Assembly (NCBI GenBank): GCA_050292445.1
Contig: JBNKLQ010000348.1
Location: forward strand, 1 to 5,674
Length of the DNA: 5,674 nt
From: Leptofilum sp050292445
Lineage (GTDB): Bacteria > Chloroflexota > Anaerolineae > Promineifilales > Promineifilaceae
Direction: 5' to 3'
Shown here piece after piece: positions 1-5,535 of the stretch. The notes under the pieces were generated by a model, which worked only from the letters and a program-made list of their open reading frames with translations, did no database searches and was not told the DNA's origin. The first letter of the stretch is position 1. Every line of letters starts with the position of its first letter. Position numbers and translations under genes: made by a program.

Positions 1-1385
1 AGACAGCCAATCGCATGCTGGGTGTGCGCGAAAATCCACTGTTTTGGCCAGCTGATTACCGATTGCAGGAGATTGCCAACGAGGTGGGGCAGGGGCATAC
101 GTTCAAGCCCACGCCAGTGGCTATATTCTTTGGCGATCCAGGGGAAACCGTGCCCGATCCGTTTTTTGATGGTGAGGGGCCCGACCGGGCTGGCTGTATC
201 CACTGTGGCGGCTGTATGGTGGGCTGTCGGCACAATGCCAAAAATACGCTGGACAAAAATTATCTCTATTTTGCCGAAAAGTGGGGCGCAGAGGTGCGGT
301 CTGAGGCGAATGTGTTGGCGTTACGGCCGTTATACGGCCCACAACCTGGCGCAGCAAGGTACACAATCGAGTATGAAAAAGTCACTGACTGGGTGGTTAA
401 GCGCAAACAACAGGTACAGGCGCGCAACGTGATCGTGTCGGCTGGCGTGTTGGGGACTGTGAATTTGCTATTGAAATGCCGCGATGAAGCCAAAACATTG
501 CCTATGTTGTCTGAGCGGCTCGGCTGGATGGTGCGCAGCAACAGTGAGGCACTCATGGGTGTAACCGCACGGGAAGGCGAAGTCGATTATTCCAAGGGCG
601 TGGCTATCACCTCCCACTTCTGGTTGGACGACGTAACAAGCGTGGAGCCAGTTCGTTATTCGCGTGGATCATCGCTGATGCGTAATTTGGCGGTGCCGCT
701 GGTCAGTTTACAGGGCAGCGGCTGGCGGCGCTTTGGACGTTTTATTGTGGAAGGGGTGAAACGGCCGTATGACTTCCTCAAAACCCGCTTTCTGCCGGAC
801 TGGGCCAGAGATTCCACGATTTTGCTTATTATGCAAACGGCTGAGAACCGGATGCGTCTGAAGCGTGGGCGCAGCCCATTTACCTTGTTCCGCCAGGGGT
901 TGGTGAGCGAGCGAGACGAAAGTTTGCCCATTCCGGCGGTGATTGAGGCGGGTCGTTCGGTGGCCACCCGTTTTGCCGAGAAAATCAACGGCATTGCGCA
1001 ATCAACGGTGAATGAGGTGTTGTTGGAAACGCCGTCTACGGCACACATTTTGGGTGGCTGTAGCATTGCTGCCAACGAGGCGCAGGGTGTCATTGATACC
1101 AAGCATGAGGTGTTTAACTATCCTGGTCTGTTTGTGGCAGACGGTTCGGTGATTCCAGCCAATTTGGGTGTAAATCCGAGCCTGACGATTACGGCGATGA
1201 CGGAACGGGCTATGAGTTTGGTGCCGCCAGCCGATGAGGCTGAACTGATACGGCCGTTAACTGCTCCGGTCCATTTACCAGAAGTCCAGACGGAAAACGG
1301 CCGTCGTCAACGTCTTTTTGCCTGGGCTGGCCTGGCGACATTGGGTGGCATGTTGCTGTTTGGTCTGTGGAAAAAACGATATTAA
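1..1385 (+). CDS. GMC-family FAD-dependent oxidoreductase (cholesterol oxidase-like) with C-terminal membrane tail, 5' partial
   Basis: The frame is open to the left edge (first full codon at base 3, reading T-A-N-R before the Met at 15), so the N-terminus with the GxGxxG FAD-binding loop lies outside the window. Numbering from the Met at 15, a cysteine cluster C61-x2-C64-x2-C67-x3-C71 is followed by AKNTLDKNYL, a block I associate with ChoD-like GMC enzymes. The GMC C-terminal domain ends with H344 (in AHILGGC) and N387 (in GVNPSLTITA), which correspond to the family's catalytic His/Asn pair. A linker follows, then a hydrophobic stretch at ~434-452 and a final KKRY, which looks like a tail anchor. 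The family oxidises alcohols or 3-beta-hydroxysteroids to aldehydes or ketones using FAD. The aldehyde dehydrogenase 91 bp downstream suggests a primary alcohol substrate, but the substrate is inferred. The cysteine cluster could hold a metal or Fe-S centre; this is not shown. Confidence 0.9.
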   Translation, partial: TANRMLGVRENPLFWPADYRLQEIANEVGQGHTFKPTPVAIFFGDPGETVPDPFFDGEGPDRAGCIHCGGCMVGCRHNAKNTLDKNYLYFAEKWGAEVRSEANVLALRPLYGPQPGAARYTIEYEKVTDWVVKRKQQVQARNVIVSAGVLGTVNLLLKCRDEAKTLPMLSERLGWMVRSNSEALMGVTAREGEVDYSKGVAITSHFWLDDVTSVEPVRYSRGSSLMRNLAVPLVSLQGSGWRRFGRFIVEGVKRPYDFLKTRFLPDWARDSTILLIMQTAENRMRLKRGRSPFTLFRQGLVSERDESLPIPAVIEAGRSVATRFAEKINGIAQSTVNEVLLETPSTAHILGGCSIAANEAQGVIDTKHEVFNYPGLFVADGSVIPANLGVNPSLTITAMTERAMSLVPPADEAELIRPLTAPVHLPEVQTENGRRQRLFAWAGLATLGGMLLFGLWKKRY

Positions 1386-1476
1386 CCTTGAACCGAGGCT
1401 AAATTTGCCTGTTTTGTGTTAATCTGTGGTTAGGAACGGCTTAGCCAAAGGCGGGAAAGAAAAAGGAGCGTGACGC

Positions 1477-3138
1477 ATGGGAACGATAACTGAGGTGATT
1501 AAAGGTCAACCATTAAATGGCAAGGCAGAATTTTTACCATTTGTCAATCCGGCAACGGGTGAGCAGTTTGGCTCTGTCCTCATGACATCGGCCGCTGAGG
1601 TGCAGCGTGCCCGGCGTGAAATGGATGCGGCCGCCCAGACATGGGCCGCCAAGTCAATTAAGGAACGCGTGCGTATTGTACGCAAATTGCAAACGTTGCT
1701 GATTGATGAGATGGATGACATTACGGCCGTTATGAATCAAGATAATGGCAAAAGCCGTCAAGATGCCCTATCGGAGCTGTTTATGAGCGCCGATCTCATC
1801 AACCAATATTGCAATCGTGCCCCGCGTTGGCTGCGCCGCCGCCGTATTCCTTCTGGTTTGCAAATCTTTAAACGCTGTTACATCGAGCAGCATCCGCATG
1901 GTGTGGTAGGCATTATTGGTCCATGGAACTATCCCCTGGTGCTGATTTTGCCGCCGGTGATTTCGGCATTGTTGGCGGGGAACACGGTTTTAGTCAAGCC
2001 GTCGGAAGTGACCGCCGCTACCGGTGTCATGATTGAACAATTATTCCAAAAAGTGCCGGAGCTGGCTCCTTATGTGCGATTCTTGCATGGAGACGGCCGT
2101 GTTGGTGCCGCATTGGTTCAATCTCGCCCCGATCTCATCTTCCTCACCGGATCAACAAAAACCGGGCGGTTGGTGATGCGGGCTGCCGCAGAAAACATGA
2201 CCCCCGTGATTTGTGAATTGGGTGGCAAGGACCCGATGATTGTGCTGGAAGATGCCGACATTGAAGCCGCCGCTCATTGGGGAGTCTGGGGGGCATTTTA
2301 CAACACGGGACAAACTTGTATGGCCGTAGAGCGTATCTACGTCGTGGAATCCGTCTATGACCGTTTTTTGGAAGCATTTGTAGAAGAAACCCGCAAGCTT
2401 AAGCAGGGCTACAGTCCAGAAATTGACAATCTCAATGACCTTGGCCCGCTCACCTTCCGGCGGCAAGTAGAGATCATTGAGGATCATGTGCAGGATGCGC
2501 TAGAAAAGGGTGCGCAAATTATCCACGGGGGCAAGCGAGAGGGCCTGTACATGGAGCCAACCGTTATGGTGAACGTGGATCACAGCATGAAGCTCATGCG
2601 CGAAGAGACGTTTGGCCCCGTGGTGCCCATCATGATGGTGGATGATGAACTGCATGCGATTCAGCTGGCCAATGATTCCAACTTAGGCTTGAGTGCCTCG
2701 GTATGGAGCCGGAATTTGGCACACGCGGAGCAGGTAGCGCATCAATTGTATGTTGGTTCGGTAAACATCAACGACACGATGTCCCATTTTGCTATTCCAC
2801 GCCTGCCGTTTGGCGGGGTGAAGGAATCTGGCATTGGCCGGACGCACGGCAAGAAGGATTTGCTGCAATTTACGCAGACGCGGGCGTTTGTGGTGGGCAA
2901 TCCGCCGCTGCCGTTTGATATTGCCACAATTTTGCGCCAGCCGGGGAATTATCGGTTGGGATCGGGCATTATTCATCTGGCTTTTGGCACATCGCTCAAG
3001 CAAAAAATAGAGCCGGTGGTTGAATTGTTAGAAGAGAAGGAAATGAAGCCAAAAGCGAAGAAAATGGGAACGGCCGTTGGTCTAACGGCCGCTTTGGGAG
3101 CAGCAATACTGGCTTTTGTGTTGCGTACCCGTAAATAA
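1477..3138 (+). CDS. NAD(P)-dependent aldehyde dehydrogenase with C-terminal membrane anchor
   Basis: This complete 553-residue protein of the ALDH superfamily oxidises an aldehyde to a carboxylic acid with NAD(P)+. Visible landmarks are GPWNYP with the oxyanion Asn N151, K174 in KPSE (cofactor binding), TGSTKTG at 224-230 (cofactor loop), general base E247 in CELGGKDP, catalytic C281 in NTGQTCM, and PFGGVKESGIGR from 444. The catalytic core is intact. After the core come a charged segment (EEKEMKPKAKK) and a hydrophobic run at ~531-549 ending in RTRK. This architecture resembles the tail-anchored fatty aldehyde dehydrogenase ALDH3A2, and the GPWNYPLVL region also recalls class 3 enzymes. The ATG at 1477 is chosen because AAGGAG lies at 1463-1468, 8 bases upstream. 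The upstream GMC oxidase, also with a membrane tail, would supply the aldehyde. A long-chain fatty aldehyde substrate is an inference from this context and the anchor. No convincing promoter lies in the 91-bp gap, so co-transcription is likely. Confidence 0.95.
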   Translation: MGTITEVIKGQPLNGKAEFLPFVNPATGEQFGSVLMTSAAEVQRARREMDAAAQTWAAKSIKERVRIVRKLQTLLIDEMDDITAVMNQDNGKSRQDALSELFMSADLINQYCNRAPRWLRRRRIPSGLQIFKRCYIEQHPHGVVGIIGPWNYPLVLILPPVISALLAGNTVLVKPSEVTAATGVMIEQLFQKVPELAPYVRFLHGDGRVGAALVQSRPDLIFLTGSTKTGRLVMRAAAENMTPVICELGGKDPMIVLEDADIEAAAHWGVWGAFYNTGQTCMAVERIYVVESVYDRFLEAFVEETRKLKQGYSPEIDNLNDLGPLTFRRQVEIIEDHVQDALEKGAQIIHGGKREGLYMEPTVMVNVDHSMKLMREETFGPVVPIMMVDDELHAIQLANDSNLGLSASVWSRNLAHAEQVAHQLYVGSVNINDTMSHFAIPRLPFGGVKESGIGRTHGKKDLLQFTQTRAFVVGNPPLPFDIATILRQPGNYRLGSGIIHLAFGTSLKQKIEPVVELLEEKEMKPKAKKMGTAVGLTAALGAAILAFVLRTRK

Positions 3139-3143
3139 TTTGA

Positions 3144-3200
3144 ATTTCCCCGGAAACTATCTGATAGATTTAAACTCTTGAAAGTAGTTTCCGGGGAAAT
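3144..3200. terminator. Perfect 16-bp inverted repeat between convergent genes, probable bidirectional terminator
   Basis: Left arm ATTTCCCCGGAAACTA (3144-3159) and right arm TAGTTTCCGGGGAAAT (3185-3200) are exact reverse complements around a 25-base loop. The hairpin starts 5 bases after the aldehyde dehydrogenase stop and ends 8 bases before the protease stop on the other strand, so it fills the convergent gap. Neither side has a clear poly-U tract, so it is not a textbook intrinsic terminator. The inner part of the left arm can also form a small alternative hairpin (AAACTATC-T-GATAG). The alternative reading is a palindromic intergenic repeat that also stabilises both 3' ends. Confidence 0.7.
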
Positions 3201-3208
3201 GTAGCTGG

Positions 3209-4399
3209 TTAGCTGGGACGTGCTGAAAGCGTCACGTTTACCGTCTGTAACTGACCGCCCCGCAAGATTTCTAGTTCAACAGTTTGACCAACCACGGTTT
3301 GCTGTACCAAATAGCCCAACAAATCATCAAATTCAACAATGGAACGGCCATCCACGCCAATGATGACGTCTGGGTTGTTGCCGCCGCGTAAACCCGCTGC
3401 CGCCGCTGGACTGCCGGAAATAATCTCGTTAATAAAGAGGCCGGTCTGGTCTGCGGGCAAACCAAGAGCTGTGGCGACATCTTCAGTAACGTTATCACCT
3501 AAGATGCCCAGCCATGGTGTGTCTACACGGCCGTCCGCAATAATTTGCGGCACAATGTTGCTTACGATATTGGCCGGCACAGCGTAGCCAATGCCAGAAG
3601 AGCCGCGCACGGGCGATTCGATGGCTGTGTTGATGCCAATCACTTCACCATGCAGATTGAGCAGTGGGCCGCCAGAGTTACCTGGATTGATGGCCGCATC
3701 TGTTTGGATGATGTCTGGAATCTGGAAGGAAGTGCCGTTGGGGCCAACTGCGCCGGGGAACATCCGGTCCAGCGCGGAGATAATGCCGGTAGTCATGCTG
3801 CTTTGCAGGCCAAATGGGCTGCCGATAGCGATAACAATCTGGCCCACCTTCAGCGCATCGGAATCAGCTAGGGTAACGGGGGTAATGTTGCTGATTTTGC
3901 TGGCATCTACCTGAATGACTGCTAAGTCGGACGAGGGATCGGTGCCTATGATGGTGGCGGGCAAGTCAAGGCCGTTATCAAAGCGAACGATAATGTTCCC
4001 GCCGCCAGCAACCACATGGTTGTTCGTGACGACATGTCCTCTGGTGTCGAACAAAAAGCCAGAACCTTGCCCACTGCCTACCATAATATTAACGACAGCG
4101 GGGTTTACCTGCTCATACACAGACACATAGGCTTGTTCTTGGGCAAACAGATCGGCCATCGGGTCATTTGCAGCTGTTTCGGCCCCAGAAGTTACAGGAG
4201 CGGCCGTTTCAGCCGCAGTTTCTGCAGGTGCTTCTTCTAGAACGGCCGTTTCCGGCATCGTTTTTTCGGTGAGGGTATTGATTGTTTGGGTGATGGGATT
4301 GGCAACGGCCGTTTCGGCCGCACCACAAGCGGCCAACATCAGGGCCAATACGACCAAAAATGGCAGCCATAATTCCTTTACGCGATTTTGAATATTCAT
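3209..4399 (-). CDS. HtrA/DegP-family serine protease, lipoprotein, one PDZ domain
   Basis: This 396-residue trypsin-like protease probably degrades or senses misfolded proteins outside the cytoplasmic membrane. The N-terminus has basic residues, a hydrophobic segment (~10-22) and the lipobox L-A-A-C25, so a lipidated, membrane-attached mature form is predicted. Residues ~26-90 form a low-complexity Ala/Glu/Thr linker with repeated E-T-A units. The protease domain follows with the intact triad H128 (TNNHVV), D158 (SSDLAVIQV) and S242 (GNSGGPLL). One PDZ domain covers ~290-396 (from PWLGILGDN; ISGSPAAAAGL is the peptide-binding region). One PDZ matches DegS or bacterial HtrA-like proteins rather than two-PDZ DegP. 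The ATG is supported by GGAGG (4404-4408 as its complement) four bases upstream. The gene converges with the aldehyde dehydrogenase and diverges from rph. The exact orthologue (HtrA, DegQ, HhoA) cannot be assigned here, so no symbol is given. Confidence 0.95.
   Translation of the reverse strand: MNIQNRVKELWLPFLVVLALMLAACGAAETAVANPITQTINTLTEKTMPETAVLEEAPAETAAETAAPVTSGAETAANDPMADLFAQEQAYVSVYEQVNPAVVNIMVGSGQGSGFLFDTRGHVVTNNHVVAGGGNIIVRFDNGLDLPATIIGTDPSSDLAVIQVDASKISNITPVTLADSDALKVGQIVIAIGSPFGLQSSMTTGIISALDRMFPGAVGPNGTSFQIPDIIQTDAAINPGNSGGPLLNLHGEVIGINTAIESPVRGSSGIGYAVPANIVSNIVPQIIADGRVDTPWLGILGDNVTEDVATALGLPADQTGLFINEIISGSPAAAAGLRGGNNPDVIIGVDGRSIVEFDDLLGYLVQQTVVGQTVELEILRGGQLQTVNVTLSARPS
4201..4312. 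repeat. Cluster of CGGCCGTTTC repeats encoding the E-T-A linker of the HtrA protein
   Basis: CGGCCGTTTC occurs at 4201, 4243 and 4306 on the plus strand, all in the same orientation, and again at 4559 in the neighbouring intergenic region. On the coding (minus) strand the three linker copies read as Glu-Thr-Ala, in ETAAP, ETAVLEE and ETAVANP. Two of them contain the full window-wide palindrome ACGGCCGT. The linker therefore seems to have been enlarged with, or to tolerate, copies of the palindrome. Confidence 0.65.
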
Positions 4400-4420
4400 T
4401 TTACCTCCGGGTGGATGTAG

Positions 4421-4444
4421 TAAATTACTGAATTACTCAACTAC
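4421..4444 (-). repeat. Three degenerate 8-bp tandem units GTARTTNA
   Basis: Read on the minus strand, GTAGTTGA (4444-4437), GTAATTCA (4436-4429) and GTAATTTA (4428-4421) stand head to tail. Their consensus is GTARTTNA. They lie just upstream of the protease gene and overlap its candidate -10 box, so they may affect promoter strength. A single GTAGTTGA copy recurs on the plus strand at 4623-4630. Confidence 0.5.
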
Positions 4445-4451
4445 TTTTCAA
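4422..4451 (-). promoter_or_regulatory. Candidate sigma70-type promoter of the HtrA gene
   Basis: On the minus strand TTGAAA (4451-4446) and TAATTT (4427-4422) are separated by 18 bases, with the -10 box about 22 bases from the start codon at 4399. The -35 box overlaps the left arm of the 15-bp inverted repeat, so a protein bound there could block or assist transcription. The match to consensus is moderate and the region is AT-rich, so this is tentative. Confidence 0.35.
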
Positions 4452-4631
4452 GTGTGTAATAAAGCGATTTGGTAATGGGATAATGTTTATGTGGGCAGTA
4501 GTTTGCCGGGGAATTGCAAAAAAAGTGTAACGTGTACCTGAGTGGGGCTTAATAAAAACGGCCGTTTCTGAGAGGGAGATGAGGGCAGGGGAGTGAGGTG
4601 TAAAAAAAGTGATCAGTGAAAAGTAGTTGAG
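4436..4631. repeat. Perfect 15-bp inverted repeat flanking the divergent promoter region
   Basis: CTCAACTACTTTTCA at 4436-4450 is the exact reverse complement of TGAAAAGTAGTTGAG at 4617-4631. The arms are 166 bases apart. Each gene of the divergent pair therefore has the same 15-mer upstream in the same orientation, ending 36 bases before the protease start and 82 bases before the rph start. No flanking target-site duplication is visible, which argues against a simple mobile element, though a decayed one is possible. Shared operator sites are the other reading. Confidence 0.6.
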
Positions 4632-4657
4632 CCGGTGCGGCGTGGTGCTTCATCGGT

Positions 4658-4663
4658 TATACT
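4658..4663 (+). promoter_or_regulatory. Candidate -10 box for rph
   Basis: TATACT lies about 50 bases upstream of the rph start codon and is close to the TATAAT consensus. No good -35 hexamer sits 16-18 bases upstream: TTGAGC at 4627-4632 is too far, at 25 bases. The promoter is therefore only suggested, or it depends on an activator. The 15-bp repeat arm at 4617-4631 lies in the -60 to -35 zone, where an activator could bind. Confidence 0.3.
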
Positions 4664-4704
4664 TGGCGGGAGATTTTAGATTGTCATACGAGAGTTATGT
4701 CACA

Positions 4705-4709
4705 GGGAG
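4705..4709 (+). promoter_or_regulatory. Ribosome binding site fixing the rph start
   Basis: GGGAG ends four bases before the ATG at 4714. In-frame TTG codons at 4627 and 4681 could also start the frame, but neither begins a family-like N-terminus. The homologous sequence starts with R-A-D-G-R right after this ATG. Confidence 0.6.
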
Positions 4710-4713
4710 TTTT

Positions 4714-5448
4714 ATGCAGCGAGCAGACGGCCGTTTACCTAACCAACTACGTCCCATCACGTTCATCCCGCATTTCACCAAAATGGCAGAAGGTTCCGTA
4801 CTGGCCAAATTTGGCGAGACGCATGTTTTGTGCAACGTTACTATTGACGAAAGCCTGCCGCCGTGGCTGCGCAACAAGCCAGAACCGCATGGTTGGCTCA
4901 CGGCCGAATACGCCATGCTGCCGCGCAGCACCTCACAGCGTACCCGCCGGGAACAACGTTGGCCCAAAGGACGCACGCAAGAAATCTCCCGGCTCATTGG
5001 CCGCAGCCTGCGTATGGCGCTGGATTTGTCATTGCTGGGCGAACGGACCATCACGGTGGATTGTGATGTGCTGCAAGCGGATGGCGGTACACGCACCACG
5101 GCAATTTGTGGTGGGTGGGTGGCATTGCAGTTGGCCTTACGGCCGTTAATCGCCCGAGGTGTTTTGCCCGCCATCGTAAACAAGCATCACATTGCGGCCA
5201 TCAGCGTGGGTATTGTCAATGGCGTGCCGCTGCTGGATTTGCCGTATGTCGAAGACATCGCCGCTGAAGTGGATATGAACGTGGTGATGGCGTCGAACGA
5301 CATGGCAGACGGAGCTTTGGTGGAAGTGCAGGGGACGGGCGAAAAAGCACCATTCAGCCGGGCCGAATTTGACCAATTGCTGGCGCTGGCAGAGCAGGGG
5401 ATTCGGGAAATTATGGCCGTTCAGGAACAAATTGTGAGTAGCTCATAA
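4714..5448 (+). CDS. rph: Ribonuclease PH (tRNA nucleotidyltransferase)
   Basis: This 244-residue protein is close to the usual ~240 of bacterial RNase PH, a phosphorolytic 3'-5' exoribonuclease. It trims the 3' ends of tRNA precursors and other RNAs, using phosphate and releasing nucleoside diphosphates, and works as a ring-shaped hexamer in the cytoplasm. Family landmarks in order are RADGR at 3-7, FTKMAEGSVLAKFGETHVLC at 21-40, GWLTAEYAMLPRST at 60-73, KGRTQEISRLIGRSLR at 85-100 (R87 aligns with the phosphate-site Arg), CDVLQADGGTRT at 117-128 (active-site GTRT), and MNVVMASND with VEVQGTGEKAPFSR near the C-terminus. All conserved blocks are present, so the enzyme is probably active. In many bacteria rph is followed by a dITP/XTP pyrophosphatase gene. 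Here a DUF983-type gene comes next, after an 87-bp gap. Confidence 0.97.
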   Translation: MQRADGRLPNQLRPITFIPHFTKMAEGSVLAKFGETHVLCNVTIDESLPPWLRNKPEPHGWLTAEYAMLPRSTSQRTRREQRWPKGRTQEISRLIGRSLRMALDLSLLGERTITVDCDVLQADGGTRTTAICGGWVALQLALRPLIARGVLPAIVNKHHIAAISVGIVNGVPLLDLPYVEDIAAEVDMNVVMASNDMADGALVEVQGTGEKAPFSRAEFDQLLALAEQGIREIMAVQEQIVSSS

Positions 5449-5452
5449 TTAA

Positions 5453-5481
5453 TTGTAAAATTTGTCTATTTCGTATAGTAT
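5453..5481 (+). promoter_or_regulatory. Candidate promoter upstream of the DUF983-type gene
   Basis: In the AT-rich 87-bp gap after rph, TTGTAA (5453-5458) and TAGTAT (5476-5481) are 17 bases apart. TATAGT at 5474-5479 is an overlapping alternative -10 at 15 bases. Either would place the start of transcription ~45 bases before the TTG start codon. No terminator hairpin is seen after rph, so read-through from rph is equally possible. Confidence 0.3.
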
Positions 5482-5524
5482 TCACAAAAATTGGCCTATT
5501 TTGCCCCAGAATCGGCCTGAAATC

Positions 5525-5530
5525 AGGAAA
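5525..5530 (+). promoter_or_regulatory. Ribosome binding site supporting a TTG start
   Basis: AGGAAA ends five bases before the TTG at 5536. An in-frame TGA at 5518-5520 limits how far upstream the gene can begin. The first in-frame ATG, at 5590, has no comparable site and would cut off the basic leader. The site lies inside a small inverted repeat (CCTGA-AA-TCAGG, 5516-5527) whose two-base loop makes a stable hairpin unlikely. Confidence 0.55.
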
Positions 5531-5535
5531 TTCCT

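Larger units (their letters stand above)
4400..4713. other. 314-bp divergent intergenic region between the protease and rph
   Basis: No gene is supported here. The region holds the protease RBS and a possible promoter on the minus strand, three degenerate 8-bp tandem units (4421-4444), and a perfect 15-bp inverted repeat (4436-4450 and 4617-4631). It also has a near copy of the downstream terminator arm (4497-4513), AAAAAAAGTG twice (4518-4527 and 4602-4611), a 12-bp palindrome AAACGGCCGTTT (4556-4567) and a TATACT -10-like box for rph (4658-4663). The frame of rph is open back to 4627, but the family match begins only at the 4714 start. Confidence 0.7.
323..5146. repeat. Highly iterated palindrome ACGGCCGT, 13 exact copies
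   Basis: Exact copies begin at 323, 761, 1250, 1297, 1723, 2093, 3070, 3527, 4242, 4305, 4558, 4727 and 5139. Single-mismatch relatives lie at 2320, 3085, 3344, 3968, 4200, 4900 and 5413. A random 8-mer would be expected about 0.09 times in this length. The 12 coding copies are read four times as x-Arg-Pro (CGG CCG), four times as x-Gly-Arg (GGC CGT) and four times as Thr-Ala-Val-like (ACG GCC GTx), so the constraint is on DNA and not on protein. One copy is intergenic. In cyanobacteria the HIP1 octamer behaves in a comparable way. Confidence 0.85.

Noticed and set aside
656..1102. 148-codon open frame antisense to the GMC oxidoreductase
   Set aside because: It lies opposite conserved coding sequence and its translation has no recognisable domain.
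1396..1414. Terminator hairpin AGGC...GCCT followed by TTTT after the oxidoreductase
   Set aside because: The stem is only four base pairs, too weak to call.
1388..1425. Promoter for the aldehyde dehydrogenase (TTGAAC ... TAATCT)
   Set aside because: The boxes are 26 bases apart, and the nearer TTGCCT is only 9 bases away. Neither spacing fits, so co-transcription with the oxidoreductase is preferred.
4518..4611. Direct repeat AAAAAAAGTG (two copies)
   Set aside because: It is mostly an A-run in AT-rich DNA, and ten bases of low complexity are weak evidence of function.
4436..4631. Intact miniature inverted-repeat transposable element
   Set aside because: The 15-bp terminal repeats fit, but there is no flanking target-site duplication (AATTA on the left, CCGGT on the right) and the arms sit at promoter-like positions.
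4627..4713. 29-residue N-terminal extension of RNase PH from TTG at 4627
   Set aside because: The extension has no family counterpart, overlaps the inverted repeat arm and the -10-like box, and a good ribosome binding site precedes the ATG at 4714.
4695..5183. 162-codon open frame antisense to rph
   Set aside because: It lies wholly opposite the strongly conserved RNase PH gene, shows no family-like motif and has no convincing ribosome binding site. It is a shadow of the real gene.
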